A stretch of 8,739 bases of DNA, taken from FEN-680 sp036781505 (GTDB lineage Bacteria > Actinomycetota > Geothermincolia > Fen-727 > Anoxymicrobiaceae). The DNA is taken from assembly GCA_036781505.1 (NCBI GenBank), contig DAIQAV010000099.1:1-8739 (forward strand). The letters are read 5' to 3'. The notes beneath the pieces are model-generated. The model saw only the letters and a list, made by a program, of their open reading frames with translations, made no database searches and had not been told where the DNA came from. The translations under genes were made by a program, and so were the position numbers. Shown piece after piece: positions 1 to 6,667 of this stretch (the stretch's first letter is position 1; each line of letters opens with the position of its first letter).

Positions 1-2
1 TC

Positions 3-121
3 AAGGGGTATCATACCACTAAATGCTAGGTGTATCTAGTTGGAGTTGCACTAGTAGAAATGATTCCTGGCGTGTAATCATAGCCGGCCTGATACTCGGC
101 TTCGCGGGGATCAGACCCCTT
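3..121. repeat. Inverted pair of REP-like GGGG...CCCC palindromes
   Basis: Two related short palindromic units face each other. Positions 3-17 read AAGGGGTATCATACC. The reverse complement of 107-121 reads AAGGGGTCTGATCCC. They match at 12 of 15 positions, starting with a shared AAGGGGT. Each is itself a small hairpin (GGTAT-C-ATACC at 7-17; GGGG and CCCC arms at 106-109 and 116-119). From general knowledge, AAGGGGTC-type palindromes resemble the REP units associated with REP-associated tyrosine transposases; no transposase is visible here. The left copy lies at the window edge, so the element may continue outside. It could also be an ordinary hairpin region. Apart from this and a small TTGCG-TTT-CGCAA hairpin at 125-137, I see nothing in 1-178. 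Confidence 0.35.
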
Positions 122-178
122 AACTTGCGTTTCGCAACGAATCCTTGGCGTGAAGACATTAATATTCAAGGCGGGCGA

Positions 179-234
179 GGGGTGTCCTCTCCGGAGTGAG
201 TCGGCCTCCGTCGAATCGACGGAGAGGACACCCC
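179..234 (-). terminator. Stem-loop just past lpdA, candidate terminator with an alternative fold
   Basis: A perfect 15-bp inverted repeat pairs 179-193 (GGGGTGTCCTCTCCG) with 220-234 (CGGAGAGGACACCCC) around a 26-nt loop. It begins seven bases past the lpdA stop codon on the minus strand. Nested inside is a second perfect repeat, 206-214 with 216-224 (CTCCGTCGA / TCGACGGAG), centred on A215. The two structures share 220-224 and so exclude each other. No U-tract follows on the minus strand, so this is not a textbook intrinsic terminator. It may stop transcription with Rho or protect the lpdA 3' end. The position suits a 3' element and the base pairing is certain; the role is inferred. Confidence 0.5.
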
Positions 235-240
235 GAGCAA

Positions 241-1650
241 CTACTTCTTTTTGGGCGGCGCCACGTGTATCGCCTTCCCGTGCGCGGCCTCCGCGGCCTC
301 CATGATGGCTTCCGGCAGCGACGGGTGCGCGTGGATCGTGTTCGCGATGTCCGCCGAAGTCGCTCCCATGTGCATCGCCATGGCGACCTCGTGAATGAGG
401 TCGGAGGCGTGTGGACCCATGATCTGGGCGCCCAGGACAAGGTCGGTCTTGGCGTCGATGACGAGCTGCACGAACCCGTAGTCCTCGCCCATCGCCAGGG
501 CCTTGCCCAGCGCTCCGAATGAGAACCGGCTGACCGTGACGTCCAGCCCCTGCTCGGCGGCTTTGTCGGCGTTGAGGCCGACGCTGCCGATCTCGGGGGT
601 CGTGAAGATGCATGCCGGTACCACGTGGTACTGCATGGTCGCGTTGCCGCCGGTGGCGTTCTCGGCGGCCACCAGGCCCTCGAAGGTTGCGGTGTGCGCC
701 AGCAGGATGCCGCCGACCACGTCGCCGCAGGCGTAGATGCCGTCGGCGCTGGTCTCCATCGCCTGGTCGACGTCGATCCGTCCGCGCTCGTCGACCTCGA
801 CGCCGGCCTCCTCGCAACGCAGGCCCGCCGAGTTGAACTTGCGGCCGATGGACACCAGCAGCTTCTCGGCCTCGAGCTCGTCACCGCTGGAGAGCTTCAC
901 CTTGATGCCGTCCTCGCGGTACTCGAGCACCTCGGTCACGGTGGTCTCGGTGCGGATGTCGATTCCCTGCTTGCGGAACGTCGAGCGCATCTGCTTGGCC
1001 ACGCGGCTATCCTCGGTGGGCAGCATGCGGTCCATGAGCTCGAGCATCACGATCTCCGTGCCCAGGGTGGAGAATATGCAGGCGAACTCGCTGCCGATGA
1101 CGCCGCTTCCCACGATGATGAGGCTCTTGGGCACGTGGTCGAGCGCCAGTGCGTCGGTGGAGGTCATGACCGCCGGCTGCGAGAAGTCGAAGGTCGGCAG
1201 CTCGGCCGGGTCGGAGCCGGTGGCGATGATTATCTTGTCCGTCTCGAGCACGCGGTCGCCGTCGGCGGTCTTGGCGAGCACGTTCTTCTCGGTCGTGATC
1301 GAGGCGAATCCGTTGACGAGCTCTATCCCGTTGGCCTTAAGCAGCTGGAGGATGCCGCCGACGAGGGTGTCGGTGACCTTCTGCTTCCTGGCCTGGATGG
1401 CGGTCCAGTCGGGCTCTATCCCGGTGATCTTGACCCCGAACTTCTCGGCCTCGCGGGCGTGCGCGATGAGCTCGGCCGAGGCCAGCAGGGTCTTGGTGGG
1501 TATGCAGCCCCAGTTGAGGCAAGTACCGCCCACCTTGTCCTTCTCCACCAGTGCGACCTTGGCCCCCCGCTGCGCGCACCTGATGGCGGCCGGATAGCCT
1601 CCCGGCCCCCCGCCGATGACCACTACGTCGAATTTCCCTTCCTCTGCCAT
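241..1650 (-). CDS. lpdA: Dihydrolipoamide dehydrogenase (E3)
   Basis: This 469-residue cytoplasmic flavoprotein oxidises the dihydrolipoyl groups of lipoylated carrier proteins and passes the electrons to NAD+. The sequence has every hallmark in order: an N-terminal FAD-binding glycine motif (GGGPGG, 13-18), the redox-active disulfide C44/C49 in GGTCLNWGCIPTK, an NAD-binding GSGVIG (181-186), a second FAD segment YACGDV (306-311), and the C-terminal HAHPSLPE with the catalytic pair H442/E447. There is no N-terminal lipoyl domain, and the length is normal for the family. I chose ATG at 1650 because AAGGGGG lies just upstream; an in-frame ATG at 1713 would add 21 unconserved residues. lpdA genes also occur in clostridial Wood-Ljungdahl clusters, often with gcvH, so the setting is sensible. 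Its physiological partner (glycine cleavage or another lipoyl complex) is not visible here. It is transcribed away from the fhs operon. Confidence 0.95.
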   Translation of the reverse strand: MAEEGKFDVVVIGGGPGGYPAAIRCAQRGAKVALVEKDKVGGTCLNWGCIPTKTLLASAELIAHAREAEKFGVKITGIEPDWTAIQARKQKVTDTLVGGILQLLKANGIELVNGFASITTEKNVLAKTADGDRVLETDKIIIATGSDPAELPTFDFSQPAVMTSTDALALDHVPKSLIIVGSGVIGSEFACIFSTLGTEIVMLELMDRMLPTEDSRVAKQMRSTFRKQGIDIRTETTVTEVLEYREDGIKVKLSSGDELEAEKLLVSIGRKFNSAGLRCEEAGVEVDERGRIDVDQAMETSADGIYACGDVVGGILLAHTATFEGLVAAENATGGNATMQYHVVPACIFTTPEIGSVGLNADKAAEQGLDVTVSRFSFGALGKALAMGEDYGFVQLVIDAKTDLVLGAQIMGPHASDLIHEVAMAMHMGATSADIANTIHAHPSLPEAIMEAAEAAHGKAIHVAPPKKK

Positions 1651-1842
1651 TATGCGTCCCCCTTGTGTTCTATTATTGAGGTTCTTTTCAGCGAAAAAGC
1701 GAAATAAACTCAATCACATAGGAATGAGCCAGTCAAACGCCTCACATATGGCCCGGGCACGTCCGCCAGCAACGTATTTCAGCCAGTAATTGCCAGTCCG
1801 TCAGAGGCCGGGAGGCTGGCTCCAGGGGACGCCGCAGAGGCT

Positions 1843-1852
1843 CCGGTACCGG
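1843..1852. promoter_or_regulatory. 10-bp palindrome next to the fhs -35 box
   Basis: CCGGTACCGG at 1843-1852 is a perfect palindrome ending one base before the proposed -35 element at 1854. The location would suit an activator or repressor site. The half-site is only five bases and GC-rich, so chance is a real alternative; I do not recognise a regulator for it. Confidence 0.2.
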
Positions 1853-1853
1853 G

Positions 1854-1883
1854 TTGCAATACGGTTGACAGTTTCTATATAAT
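1854..1883 (+). promoter_or_regulatory. Sigma70-type promoter for the fhs operon
   Basis: A consensus -10 box TATAAT lies at 1878-1883, with TTGCAA at 1854-1859 (4 of 6 consensus -35 bases) 18 nt upstream. A perfect TTGACA at 1865-1870 is also present, but it is only 7 nt from the -10 and cannot be its partner. The segment is clearly more AT-rich than its surroundings. Transcription would start near 1890, leaving an untranslated leader of about 190 nt before fhs. I found no equally good promoter facing lpdA on the minus strand. The rest of the gap (1651-1853) shows only short, weak repeats. Confidence 0.6.
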
Positions 1884-1920
1884 CCGTGGCGTGTGCCTCC
1901 ACTATAGGGAGGCTACATTT

Positions 1921-1986
1921 ATGTCTGTTGAAAATCGGACCGCGAAAATGTCTTTTGAGGTCAAATCCGGTAGCGAAAGGGGATGA
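1921..1986 (+). CDS. Possible 21-residue leader peptide upstream of fhs
   Basis: ATG at 1921 opens a 21-codon frame (MSVENRTAKMSFEVKSGSER, then G) ending in TGA at 1984-1986. A good Shine-Dalgarno, GGGAGG (1907-1912), lies eight bases upstream. That Shine-Dalgarno is also the 3' arm of the first leader hairpin (pairing with 1895-1900), so initiation could depend on the fold. The peptide has no run of one amino acid of the kind used in classic amino-acid attenuators, and I know no homologue. It lies wholly inside the proposed leader and ends before the terminator-like hairpin at 2031-2046. It may be a chance ORF. Confidence 0.3.
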   Translation: MSVENRTAKMSFEVKSGSERG

Positions 1987-2030
1987 TGCTCAGAGCGAGC
2001 TAGGCCTGCTTGGCAGGGAGTGTTGGATCC

Positions 2031-2050
2031 GACCCCGCCGGGGGTCTTTA
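2031..2050 (+). terminator. Weak terminator-like hairpin (attenuator candidate)
   Basis: GACCCC (2031-2036) pairs with GGGGTC (2041-2046) around a GCCG loop and is followed by TTTA. The stem is strong but the U-tract is only three bases, so full termination is unlikely. Its place between the putative leader peptide and the fhs ribosome-binding site (AAGGAGG, 2071-2077) suggests attenuation. Confidence 0.3.
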
Positions 2051-2081
2051 GTAAGAGATGGCACAGGACTAAGGAGGGGCT

Positions 2082-3797
2082 ATGGCAGCAGTTCCGAGTG
2101 ACCTTGAGATCGCGCAAGCGGCAAAGCTGCAGCCGATCGTTGAGATCGCCAAGAAGATCGGGCTCGAAGAGGACGACCTCGAGCTCTACGGCAAGTACAA
2201 GGCAAAGGTGCACCTCGATGTGATCGACCGGCTGAAGGACAGACCGAACGGCAAGTACATCGACGTCACCGCGATCACCCCGACACCCCTGGGTGAGGGC
2301 AAGACGGTCACCTCGATCGGCCTCACCGAGGCGATGAACAGGATCGGCAAGAGCTCGATCATCAACATCCGCGAGCCGAGCATGGGCCCGGTCTTCGGCA
2401 TCAAGGGCGGGGCCGCCGGTGGTGGCTACAGCCAGGTGGTGCCGATGGAGGACCTGAACCTGCACTTCACCGGCGACATCCACGCGGTCGGCGCGGCCAA
2501 CAACCTCTGCGCCGCCTACATCGACACCAGCATCCTTCTGGGGAACAAGCTCAACATCGACCCGATGACCGTGACCTGGCGCCGAGTGGTGGACATCTCC
2601 GACCGCGCGCTGCGAGACATCGTCGTGGGCCTGGGCGGGAAGCAGAACGGCTATCCCCGCCAGACTGGTTTCGACATCACTGTCGCCTCCGAGGTTATGG
2701 CCATCTTCGGCCTGGCGGACAGTCTCGACGACCTGAAGGAAAGGCTCGCCAGGATAGTGGTTGCATACACCTATGACGGCAAGCCGGTCACCACCTCAGA
2801 CCTTAAGTGCGCGGGCTCCATGGCCGTCCTGTTGAAGGATGCCCTCCAGCCGAACCTCATCCAGACCCTCGAGGGCAACGCCTGTTTCATGCACGCTGGC
2901 CCGTTCGCGAACATCGCGCAGGGCAACAGCTCGGTGGTCGAGGACCTCATCGCCGTCAAGCTCTGCGACTACGTGTTCACCGAGAGCGGGTTCGGGGCCG
3001 ACTGCGGCGCCGAGAAGATGATGAACCTGAAGGTCCGCGCCATGGAGAAGTACGGCATCACCCCGGATTGCGTGGTTATTACGGGCACAATTCGCGCCCT
3101 CAAGATGCACGGCGGAGCCTTCGAGGCCAAGCCGGGCAAAAAGATCGACGAGAAGTTGCAGGCGGCGGAGAACTACGAGGCGCTGGAGAATGGGTCTCAG
3201 AACCTGGTCAAGCACATAGAGAACATGAAGGGCTTTGGCCTACCGGTAGTGGTGACCATCAACCGGCGCACCACCGACAGAGATAAGGAAATCTCGCTGG
3301 TCCAGGATCTCGCGCTGAAGGCGGGCGCGGACTTCTGCGAGCCCATCGATGTCTGGGCCAAGGGCGGCGAGGGCGGCGAGGAAGCCGCCGCGGCCATCGT
3401 CAAGGCCTGCGAGATGCCCAAGGACTTCAAGTACACATATGACCTGAACACCTCCATCAAGGAGAAGATCGAGACGATCGCTACCAAGATATACGGGGCG
3501 GACGGAGTCGACTACACGCCGGTGGCGGAAGCGGCGATCGTGCGCTTCACCGAGGCCGGCTACGACAAGCTCCCGCTCTGCATGGCCAAGACGCACCTCT
3601 CGCTGTCGCACGACCCGAACCTCAAGGGCCGCCCGACCGGATGGCGTCTGCCTGTCAGGGACATCAGGCCGACCATCGGCGCGGGCTTCCTCTATCCGCT
3701 CTGCGGAGAGATGAGGACCATGCCCGGCCTGCCTTCCGAGCCCGCCGGCAACAAGGTGGACCTCGTGGAGGGCGGCAGGATAGTAGGCCTGTTCTAA
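2082..3797 (+). CDS. fhs: Formate--tetrahydrofolate ligase (10-formyl-THF synthetase)
   Basis: This enzyme joins formate to THF with ATP hydrolysis, giving 10-formyl-THF, the first folate step of the methyl branch of the Wood-Ljungdahl pathway. The 571-residue protein is close to the usual length of about 555-560. It has the ATP-binding P-loop-like TPTPLGEGKT (66-75), the family signature GIKGGAAGGGY (106-116), and the second signature TIRALKMHGG (336-345), where the residues just before it read TG rather than the usual VA. The C-terminus ends in the familiar MPGLP...GLF pattern. The start has a strong AAGGAGG (2071-2077) four bases upstream. It is the first gene of the plus-strand block, behind a long structured leader. 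A 60-nt gap with a strong hairpin separates it from acsV. The identification is secure. Confidence 0.98.
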   Translation: MAAVPSDLEIAQAAKLQPIVEIAKKIGLEEDDLELYGKYKAKVHLDVIDRLKDRPNGKYIDVTAITPTPLGEGKTVTSIGLTEAMNRIGKSSIINIREPSMGPVFGIKGGAAGGGYSQVVPMEDLNLHFTGDIHAVGAANNLCAAYIDTSILLGNKLNIDPMTVTWRRVVDISDRALRDIVVGLGGKQNGYPRQTGFDITVASEVMAIFGLADSLDDLKERLARIVVAYTYDGKPVTTSDLKCAGSMAVLLKDALQPNLIQTLEGNACFMHAGPFANIAQGNSSVVEDLIAVKLCDYVFTESGFGADCGAEKMMNLKVRAMEKYGITPDCVVITGTIRALKMHGGAFEAKPGKKIDEKLQAAENYEALENGSQNLVKHIENMKGFGLPVVVTINRRTTDRDKEISLVQDLALKAGADFCEPIDVWAKGGEGGEEAAAAIVKACEMPKDFKYTYDLNTSIKEKIETIATKIYGADGVDYTPVAEAAIVRFTEAGYDKLPLCMAKTHLSLSHDPNLKGRPTGWRLPVRDIRPTIGAGFLYPLCGEMRTMPGLPSEPAGNKVDLVEGGRIVGLF

Positions 3798-3813
3798 GGT
3801 AAGGAGAATCCCG

Positions 3814-3838
3814 GGAGGCCGGCTCAGCGCCGGCCTCC
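3814..3838 (+). promoter_or_regulatory. Strong intercistronic hairpin between fhs and acsV
   Basis: GGAGGCCGGC (3814-3823) pairs perfectly with GCCGGCCTCC (3829-3838) around a TCAGC loop. No U-tract follows, so intrinsic termination is unlikely. It may set fhs mRNA 3' stability, act as a processing site, or reduce read-through into acsV. A strong Shine-Dalgarno-like AAGGAG (3801-3806 region) sits before the hairpin with no start codon in reach, while acsV itself has almost none. Confidence 0.55.
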
Positions 3839-3857
3839 AACGGGTCTGAGAAAAATA

Positions 3858-5831
3858 ATGGAAAAAGTCAGAGTCTGTTTCTACCCGGAGAACCGCTGCA
3901 TCGAGGTCGATAAGGGAGAGAACCTTCTCAGAGCGGCCATGCAGGCGGACGTCCACATAAACGCGTCGTGCGGTGGCGAGGGCTACTGCGGCAAGTGCCG
4001 GGTCATCATCGAAAAGGGTGAAGTCACCCAGAAGCTCGTCGTGAAGCTATCCGAGGAGGAGGTCAAGCGGGGCTACGTGCTCGCCTGCTCCTCGACCATC
4101 GAGAGCGACGTGGACGTCAGGGTACCCATCGAGACCCAGCTGGGCGACAAGAGCGCGCTGACGCGCAGGCCTCCCATCCCGCTGCAGGGCTACACCCTCA
4201 CCGCGAAAGACTGGGCCGAGAGGCTTCCGCAGTGGGAGCTCAACCCCCCGACCACGAAGTTCCACCTGGTGCTCGACAAGCCGACGCTCGACGACAACCT
4301 CTCCGACGCCGAGCGCATCAAGAGGGAGCTCTCCAGGCTGGCGGGGCTGAAGGACGTCGTCATCGACTACCCGATGCTCCAGGCGCTGCCCGGGCTCATC
4401 CGCGCCGCCAGCTTCGACGTGACTGTCACCGTGCTCGACAGGGGGCAGGAGCTGCGCGCGGTGCGCATCGAGAAAGGCGACACCTCTCCCAGGCAGGCCG
4501 CGCTGGCCGTCGACCTCGGCACCACCACCGTGTCGGTGCAGCTCATCGACCTTCAGACGGGCGCGATAACGGGCGAGGCCTCGGACTACAACGGCCAGAT
4601 ATCGTACGGCGAGGACATAATAACCAGGATAATCTACACGACCCGCTCGACCGGGCTCGCCAAGATGCAGTCGGCCGCGGTCGGCACTATATGGAACCTC
4701 ATCCAGCAGGTGGTCGAGCAGACCAGCACCGAGTTCTGCAGCATCACGCACCTGGTGGTCTCGGGCAACACCACGATGATCCACCTTCTTCTAGGGCTCG
4801 ACCCCAGATACATCAGGGTGGACCCCTACATTCCCGTGGCCCAGTTCTTCCCCTGGATCAAGGCTTCCAACATCGGCATCAGGATAGCCTCGGGGGTCTA
4901 CCTGCGCTGCACGCCGTGCGTCGCGTCCTACGTAGGCGGCGACATCGTGGCGGGCGTGCTCGCTTCGGGGATGTTCAACTCGGAGAAGATTACGCTCTAC
5001 ATCGACATCGGCACCAACGGCGAGATCGCGCTCGGCAACAAAGACTGGCTCATGACCTGCTCCTGCTCGGCGGGCCCCGCCTTCGAGGGCGCCGGGGTGA
5101 AGCACGGCATGAGAGCGACACGGGGGGCGATCGAGCAGGTCCGCATCAATGAGGTCACGCATGAGCCCATGATCATAACCGTGGGCAACCGCAGGCCGGT
5201 CGGCATATGCGGGTCCGGCCTGATAGACACCCTGGCCGAGCTTTTCCTCACCGGGATCATGGACGAGCGCGGCAAGATCAACACCGACCTGGGCACGGCG
5301 CGCGTGCGCAAGGGTGACGTCGGGGGAGAGTACGTGCTGGCCTGGGCTGACGAGAGCGGCACCAACCGCGACATCGTGATCACCGACGTGGACATCGACA
5401 ACCTGATGCGGGCGAAGGCCGCGATATACGCCGGCATCAACATCCTCCTCGAAGAGGTCGGCATGGACATCACCATGGTCGAGGAGATCCTGATAGCGGG
5501 CGCGTTCGGCCGCTACCTGGAGATAGACAAGGCGATCATCATCGGGCTGCTGCCGGACGTGGGCACCGAGAAGATAAAGTTCGTGGGAAACGGCTCGCTG
5601 CTGGGGAGCTATCTGATGGCGCTCTCCAAGAACCTGATAGAAGAGGCGGACCGCATCGCGAACATGATGACGTACCTGGAGCTCTCGACGAGCCCCAAGT
5701 TCATGGACCAGTACGTGTCGGCCCTTTTCTTCCCGCACACGGAGATGCAGAGTTTTCCGACCGTGATGGAAAGGCTGGCGGAAGCGCGCGAGCGCGCGAA
5801 GCTGGGCGCGGCCGGCGGTGAAACCGCTTGA
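3858..5831 (+). CDS. acsV: Corrinoid iron-sulfur protein reductive activator (RACo/AcsV)
   Basis: This cytoplasmic protein uses ATP to drive reduction of the inactive Co(II) corrinoid iron-sulfur protein (AcsCD) back to Co(I). Length is 657 residues. An N-terminal [2Fe-2S] ferredoxin domain (about 1-95) has C38-x5-C44-x2-C47-x29-C77. A linker and a middle domain follow (about 96-205), then a C-terminal ASKHA ATPase domain (DUF4445 family, about 210-600) with phosphate motifs DLGTTTV (219-225) and DIGTNGE (383-389), SAGPAFEGAG (404-413) and AGAFGRYLEIDKA (547-559). The N-terminal [2Fe-2S] cluster separates it from RamA-type activators, which carry C-terminal 4Fe-4S centres. ATG at 3858 has only a weak GAG upstream, so translation may be low or controlled by the hairpin before it. 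The stop codon overlaps the next start. Adjacent acsF and acsD support the role. Confidence 0.93.
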   Translation: MEKVRVCFYPENRCIEVDKGENLLRAAMQADVHINASCGGEGYCGKCRVIIEKGEVTQKLVVKLSEEEVKRGYVLACSSTIESDVDVRVPIETQLGDKSALTRRPPIPLQGYTLTAKDWAERLPQWELNPPTTKFHLVLDKPTLDDNLSDAERIKRELSRLAGLKDVVIDYPMLQALPGLIRAASFDVTVTVLDRGQELRAVRIEKGDTSPRQAALAVDLGTTTVSVQLIDLQTGAITGEASDYNGQISYGEDIITRIIYTTRSTGLAKMQSAAVGTIWNLIQQVVEQTSTEFCSITHLVVSGNTTMIHLLLGLDPRYIRVDPYIPVAQFFPWIKASNIGIRIASGVYLRCTPCVASYVGGDIVAGVLASGMFNSEKITLYIDIGTNGEIALGNKDWLMTCSCSAGPAFEGAGVKHGMRATRGAIEQVRINEVTHEPMIITVGNRRPVGICGSGLIDTLAELFLTGIMDERGKINTDLGTARVRKGDVGGEYVLAWADESGTNRDIVITDVDIDNLMRAKAAIYAGINILLEEVGMDITMVEEILIAGAFGRYLEIDKAIIIGLLPDVGTEKIKFVGNGSLLGSYLMALSKNLIEEADRIANMMTYLELSTSPKFMDQYVSALFFPHTEMQSFPTVMERLAEARERAKLGAAGGETA

Positions 5832-6601
5832 CGACCGTATTCGCGGTCTCCGGAAAGGGCGGGGTCGGCAAGACCACGATGTCGTCGCTGGTCGTGAAGT
5901 ACCTGGTGGAGGCGGGTCGCAAGCCGCTGCTGGCGGTGGACGCCGACTCGAACAGCAACCTCGACCTGGCGCTGGGAGTCAAGCTCGCCAAGACGATCGG
6001 CGGAGTCCGCGAGGATATGAGCGTGCAGACCCACAAGGGCACGCTCCCGGCGGGGATGGCCAAGCAGGACATCCTGGAGATGCAGATAGAGCAGGCGCTG
6101 GTGGAGACGCCGGACTTCGACCTGATCAGCATGGGAAGGCCGGAGGGCCCCGGCTGCTACTGCGCCATAAACAACATGCTGAGGGTGTTCCTGGACAGGC
6201 TCAATAAGAACTACGAGACGGTGGTGGTCGACAACGAGGCCGGCATGGAGCACCTTAGCCGGCGCACGACCAGGGGCATCGACGTGATGTTCATTGTGAG
6301 CGACCCGTCGGTCAGGGGGCTCGCCACGGCGATGCGCATCAGGGACCTGGCCGTGGAGATGGAGATCGGGGTCGGCTCCTTCAAGCTGGTGCTCTCCAGG
6401 GTCCGTGGAGAGCTCGCCGCCACGCTTGCGGACGAGATCGCCGGTTTGGATATAGAATTCGCGGGGGTCATACCCGACGACCCCGAGGTGGCCACATTCG
6501 ACGAGGAAGGACGACCCCTCATCGAGCTCGGGGAGGACTCGGCGGCGCGTGCCGCGGTCAGCCGGATCATGGACAGCGTCCTCGAGGGCGCCAAGGGATA
6601 G
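5828..6601 (+). CDS. acsF: CODH/ACS nickel-insertion ATPase (AcsF/CooC family)
   Basis: This 257-residue MinD/SIMIBI-class P-loop ATPase matures the nickel-containing centre of CO dehydrogenase or acetyl-CoA synthase. The deviant Walker A motif GKGGVGKTT (9-17) includes signature lysine K10. It is followed by DAD (38-40), the CYC pair C110/C112 that in CooC proteins binds metal at the dimer interface, and VVDNEAGMEHLSRR. No membrane segment is seen. The start is TTG at 5828. An in-frame stop lies at 5819-5821, and no other start occurs before the P-loop, so TTG is effectively forced. GGTGA at 5817-5821 serves as ribosome-binding site. The TTGA overlap with the acsV stop implies translational coupling. 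From sequence alone I cannot separate AcsF (acting on ACS) from CooC (acting on CODH); the acs neighbours favour AcsF. Confidence 0.92.
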   Translation: MTTVFAVSGKGGVGKTTMSSLVVKYLVEAGRKPLLAVDADSNSNLDLALGVKLAKTIGGVREDMSVQTHKGTLPAGMAKQDILEMQIEQALVETPDFDLISMGRPEGPGCYCAINNMLRVFLDRLNKNYETVVVDNEAGMEHLSRRTTRGIDVMFIVSDPSVRGLATAMRIRDLAVEMEIGVGSFKLVLSRVRGELAATLADEIAGLDIEFAGVIPDDPEVATFDEEGRPLIELGEDSAARAAVSRIMDSVLEGAKG

Positions 6602-6667
6602 AGCGCCGGCTCGCCACTCCCGGCGGGGAGAGCGGGCTCCAGGGCGCCACAGGGGGTGAACGGACGG

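Larger units (their letters stand above)
1890..2081 (+). promoter_or_regulatory. Structured 5' leader of fhs
   Basis: The stretch between the promoter and fhs is unusually long and carries several hairpins: GCCTCC/GGAGGC (1895-1900 with 1908-1913), TTTGA-GG-TCAAA (1954-1965), CCTGC-TTG-GCAGG (2005-2017) and GACCCC-GCCG-GGGGTC (2031-2046). The last is followed by TTTA and resembles a weak intrinsic terminator ending about 30 nt before the fhs start. I checked it by eye against ZTP, THF, cobalamin, SAM, glycine, fluoride and T-box consensus elements and recognised none. It could be an attenuator, an unrecognised riboswitch, or an unregulated leader. Confidence 0.4.

Noticed and set aside
26..817. 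A 263-codon minus-strand frame reaching from lpdA into the left non-coding region
   Set aside because: It overlaps lpdA in another frame and is an Arg/Gly-rich translation without family features; the part left of 241 shows no protein-like sequence.
625..1707. Plus-strand open frames (286 and 360 codons) opposite lpdA
   Set aside because: The minus-strand frame carries all the dihydrolipoamide dehydrogenase motifs; these are its antisense shadows with low-complexity composition.
1651..1713. N-terminal extension of lpdA to an ATG at 1713
   Set aside because: The extra 21 residues are not FAD-domain sequence, and the ATG at 1650 has a good ribosome-binding site right before it.
1865..1870. 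Perfect TTGACA as the -35 box of the fhs promoter
   Set aside because: Only 7 nt separate it from TATAAT, and no acceptable -10 lies 16-18 nt after it; TTGCAA at 1854 has proper spacing.
1956..1972. tRNA T-arm-like GGTCAAATCCGG in the fhs leader
   Set aside because: One base short of the T-arm consensus and no acceptor, D or anticodon arms can be found around it.
6656..6667. GTG at 6656 as the fchA start
   Set aside because: The GTG lies inside the Shine-Dalgarno AGGGGGTGA that is well placed for ATG 6668.
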